Of a stretch of DNA of 64,000 nt, positions 62,431 through 64,000 are shown one piece after another. The stretch covers positions 620,001 through 684,000 of the forward strand of contig JAEPMJ010000001.1 in assembly GCA_017644005.1 (NCBI GenBank), written 5' to 3'. Below the pieces are notes generated by a model. The model was not told where the DNA came from. It did not search any database and saw nothing but the letters and a program-made list of their open reading frames with translations. The translations under genes were made by a program, and so were the position numbers. Within the stretch, counting starts at the first letter, position 1, and each line of letters begins with the position of its first letter. This DNA comes from Rhizobiaceae bacterium (lineage in GTDB: Bacteria > Pseudomonadota > Alphaproteobacteria > Rhizobiales > Rhizobiaceae).

Positions 62431-63423
62431 ATGGCCAAGTATGACGTGCTGTGCATCGGCAACGCGATAGTCGACATCATTGCGCGCTGCGACGAGAAGT
62501 TTCTCGCCGACCACAGCATAATCAAGGGGGCGATGAACCTGATCGACGCCGAGCGCGCCGAACTGCTCTACAGCCATATGGGACCGGCAATCGAAGCCTC
62601 CGGGGGAAGTGCGGGCAACACGGCGGCAGGTATTGCGAGCTTCGGCGGCAAGGCGGCCTATTTCGGCAAGGTCAGCAACGACCATCTCGGCCATATCTTC
62701 GCGCATGACATTCGCGCTCAGGGTGTCGCATTCGACACCCGACCTCTCGACAACGAACCGCCTACCGCGCGCTCGATGATCTTCGTCACACCGGACGGCG
62801 AGCGCTCGATGAATACCTATCTGGGGGCCTGCGTCGAACTCGGCCCCGATGACGTCGAGGCCGACAAGGCCAGCGGTTCCAAGGTGGTCTATTTCGAAGG
62901 TTATCTGTGGGATCCGCCGCTCGCCAAGGAAGCGATCCGCATGACCGCGCGCCATGCACACGCTGCAGGGCACGAAGTGGCCATGACGCTGTCGGATCCG
63001 TTCTGTGTCGATCGCTACCGGGGCGAATTCCTGGAGCTGATGAAGTCGGGAACCGTCGACATTGTGTTCGCCAATGAGAGCGAACTGATTTCGCTCTATC
63101 AGACTTCATCTTTCGAGGAGGCCCTGAAGCTCGTCGCCGGTGACTGCAAGCTGGCAGCCGTCACCCGTTCCGAAAAGGGCTCGGTGGTGGTGCGCGGCGA
63201 CCAAAATGTCGTGGTTGACGCCATCGAAATCGACCAGCTTGTCGACACGACGGGCGCCGGCGACCTTTACGCTGCCGGGTTCCTCTACGGCTACACGCAA
63301 AACCGCAGCCTCGCCGATTGCGGCAAGCTCGGTTCGCTGGCTGCCGGACTTGTAATCCAGCAGATCGGCCCGCGCCCGCGCCAGAATTTGCGCCAGGAAG
63401 CCGAACAGCGCGGACTGGCCTAG
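62431..63423 (+). CDS. Adenosine kinase (PfkB family)
   Basis: A 330-residue PfkB sugar kinase that phosphorylates adenosine to AMP. The N-terminal CIGNAIVDIIARCDE and SGGSAGNTAAGIASFGGKAAYFGKV motifs and the catalytic DTTGAGDLYAAGFLYG are typical of rhizobial adenosine kinases. It complements the nucleoside hydrolase and ribokinase found at 55-57 kb. It converges with the TRIC gene, overlapping by 4 bp. Confidence 0.92.
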   Translation: MAKYDVLCIGNAIVDIIARCDEKFLADHSIIKGAMNLIDAERAELLYSHMGPAIEASGGSAGNTAAGIASFGGKAAYFGKVSNDHLGHIFAHDIRAQGVAFDTRPLDNEPPTARSMIFVTPDGERSMNTYLGACVELGPDDVEADKASGSKVVYFEGYLWDPPLAKEAIRMTARHAHAAGHEVAMTLSDPFCVDRYRGEFLELMKSGTVDIVFANESELISLYQTSSFEEALKLVAGDCKLAAVTRSEKGSVVVRGDQNVVVDAIEIDQLVDTTGAGDLYAAGFLYGYTQNRSLADCGKLGSLAAGLVIQQIGPRPRQNLRQEAEQRGLA

Positions 63424-64000
63424 GGAATATCCTCGGGATTGCGCCCGGGCCGGCTTCGGTAAGGCGGTATCGACCAGCCGAAACGCAACGCGCCGCCGCG
63501 CAGCGCCAGCGAGGATGCGAAGCCGAGCAAAGCGCACAGGAACAGCTCGACACCGAATGCCGCCGTCACGGTGTAGACAACCGCCCCCATGAGCGAGGCG
63601 GAGACGTAGATTTCGGGTCTCAGGAGCACTGACGGTTCGCCCGCCAGCAGGTCGCGCAGGATGCCGCCAAAGGTCGCCGTGAGCGTGCCCATGACGACCG
63701 CAACCAGTGGCGAGCCAGTGAGCTCGTACCCTTTCCACGCGCCATAGACGCTGTACGCGGCAAGCCCCAGTGCGTCGAACCACAGCAGCAGTTTGTAGCG
63801 CGATTCAATGAGATGCGCGGTGAAATAGACGATCACCGCCACCATCCCGGCGACGATCAGGTAATTGTGTTCCTCGACCCAGAACACCGGCGCGTCGAGG
63901 ATGAGGTCACGCAACGTACCACCGCCGGTTGCGGTCACGCCGCCCAGAAAGAGAAACGACACAATGTCGAGCTGCTTGCGCGAGGCCGCGAGCGCGCCCG
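63420..64000 (-). CDS. TRIC family cation channel (YadS/YicG-like), cut by window end
   Basis: The 5' end lies beyond base 64000; the frame is open to the edge. The visible part reads ALAASRKQLDIVSFLFLGGVTATGGGTLRDLILDAPVFW, the first half of a TRIC (UPF0126) repeat, and GTLTATFGGILRDLLAGEPSVLL, the second. Two such GGGTLRDL/GGILRDLL repeats define these trimeric potassium channels. The tail ends in a basic Pro-rich stretch. A start at 63962 exists but would remove the first helix. Confidence 0.88.
   Translation of the reverse strand, partial: GALAASRKQLDIVSFLFLGGVTATGGGTLRDLILDAPVFWVEEHNYLIVAGMVAVIVYFTAHLIESRYKLLLWFDALGLAAYSVYGAWKGYELTGSPLVAVVMGTLTATFGGILRDLLAGEPSVLLRPEIYVSASLMGAVVYTVTAAFGVELFLCALLGFASSLALRGGALRFGWSIPPYRSRPGRNPEDIP

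Noticed and set aside
1-64000. CRISPR arrays, prophage, insertion sequences, integrases
   Set aside because: No regularly spaced repeats, transposase, integrase or phage structural genes were seen on either strand.

Overview
The window is a 64 kb piece of chromosome from a high-GC alphaproteobacterium, most likely a Hyphomicrobiales (Rhizobiales) member near Mesorhizobium and its Phyllobacteriaceae relatives. This rests on the conserved blocks maeB / mutS-glnD-murJ-trpS-usp-nfuA, lptA-lptB-rpoN-hpf-ptsN, hrpB with actS-actR and mmcB, sppA-ihfB-lapA and hsp20-DUF1150, on an Irr-type iron box, a ROSE-type thermosensor and a CtrA-type box, and on rhizobial palindromic repeats. The assignment is inferred from gene content, not from a marker search. 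No rRNA, tRNA, CRISPR array, phage or insertion sequence was recognised.

Layout. 1-12.9 kb is an accessory uptake and catabolism region. It holds the end of a 2-hydroxyacid dehydrogenase, two EamA exporters, a six-gene carbohydrate-type ABC importer (binding protein, two permeases, a small DUF2160 membrane protein, two ATPases), a TetR regulator, a Tm-1-like UPF0261 protein with its PEP-hydrolase-like TIM barrel partner, a cupin and an M24 peptidase. Three copies of one FadR/GntR-like operator link the importer to the peptidase. 13-14 kb is bfd-bfr iron storage with an Irr box. 14-15.4 kb is phnN with a DUF1045 2H-phosphoesterase gene. 16-19.7 kb is a ynjBCD-type ABC importer. 19.7-25.3 kb carries hrpB, the redox two-component system actS-actR, mmcB and an unknown gene. 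25.5-38.3 kb is an L,D-transpeptidase followed by the core maeB-mutS block. 38.3-43.2 kb has ytoQ, a TipA-like MerR regulator, olsB and a hybrid kinase. 42-49.5 kb continues with two RNA methyltransferases, a fused lspA-acuI frame, an ornithine-cyclodeaminase-like gene, lapA, ihfB and sppA. 49.7-54.1 kb is the lptAB-rpoN-hpf-ptsN block. 54.3-57 kb has heat-shock genes and nucleoside/ribose salvage. 57-58.9 kb is a four-gene cassette of small secreted proteins. 58.9-64 kb is DNA repair (Ada-like, nth), small membrane proteins, adenosine kinase and a TRIC channel cut by the window end.

The most unusual items are: (i) the overlapping four-gene secreted-protein cassette, with two paralogues ending in the same NYQAxVTVRCE tail, a chaperone-like protein and no usher, preceded by a CtrA-type box and a hairpin at the start codon; (ii) an uninterrupted LspA-acrylyl-CoA reductase frame; (iii) the shared FadR-like operator regulon; (iv) the split Tm-1 module next to an orphan importer; (v) a palindromic repeat translated inside HrpB.
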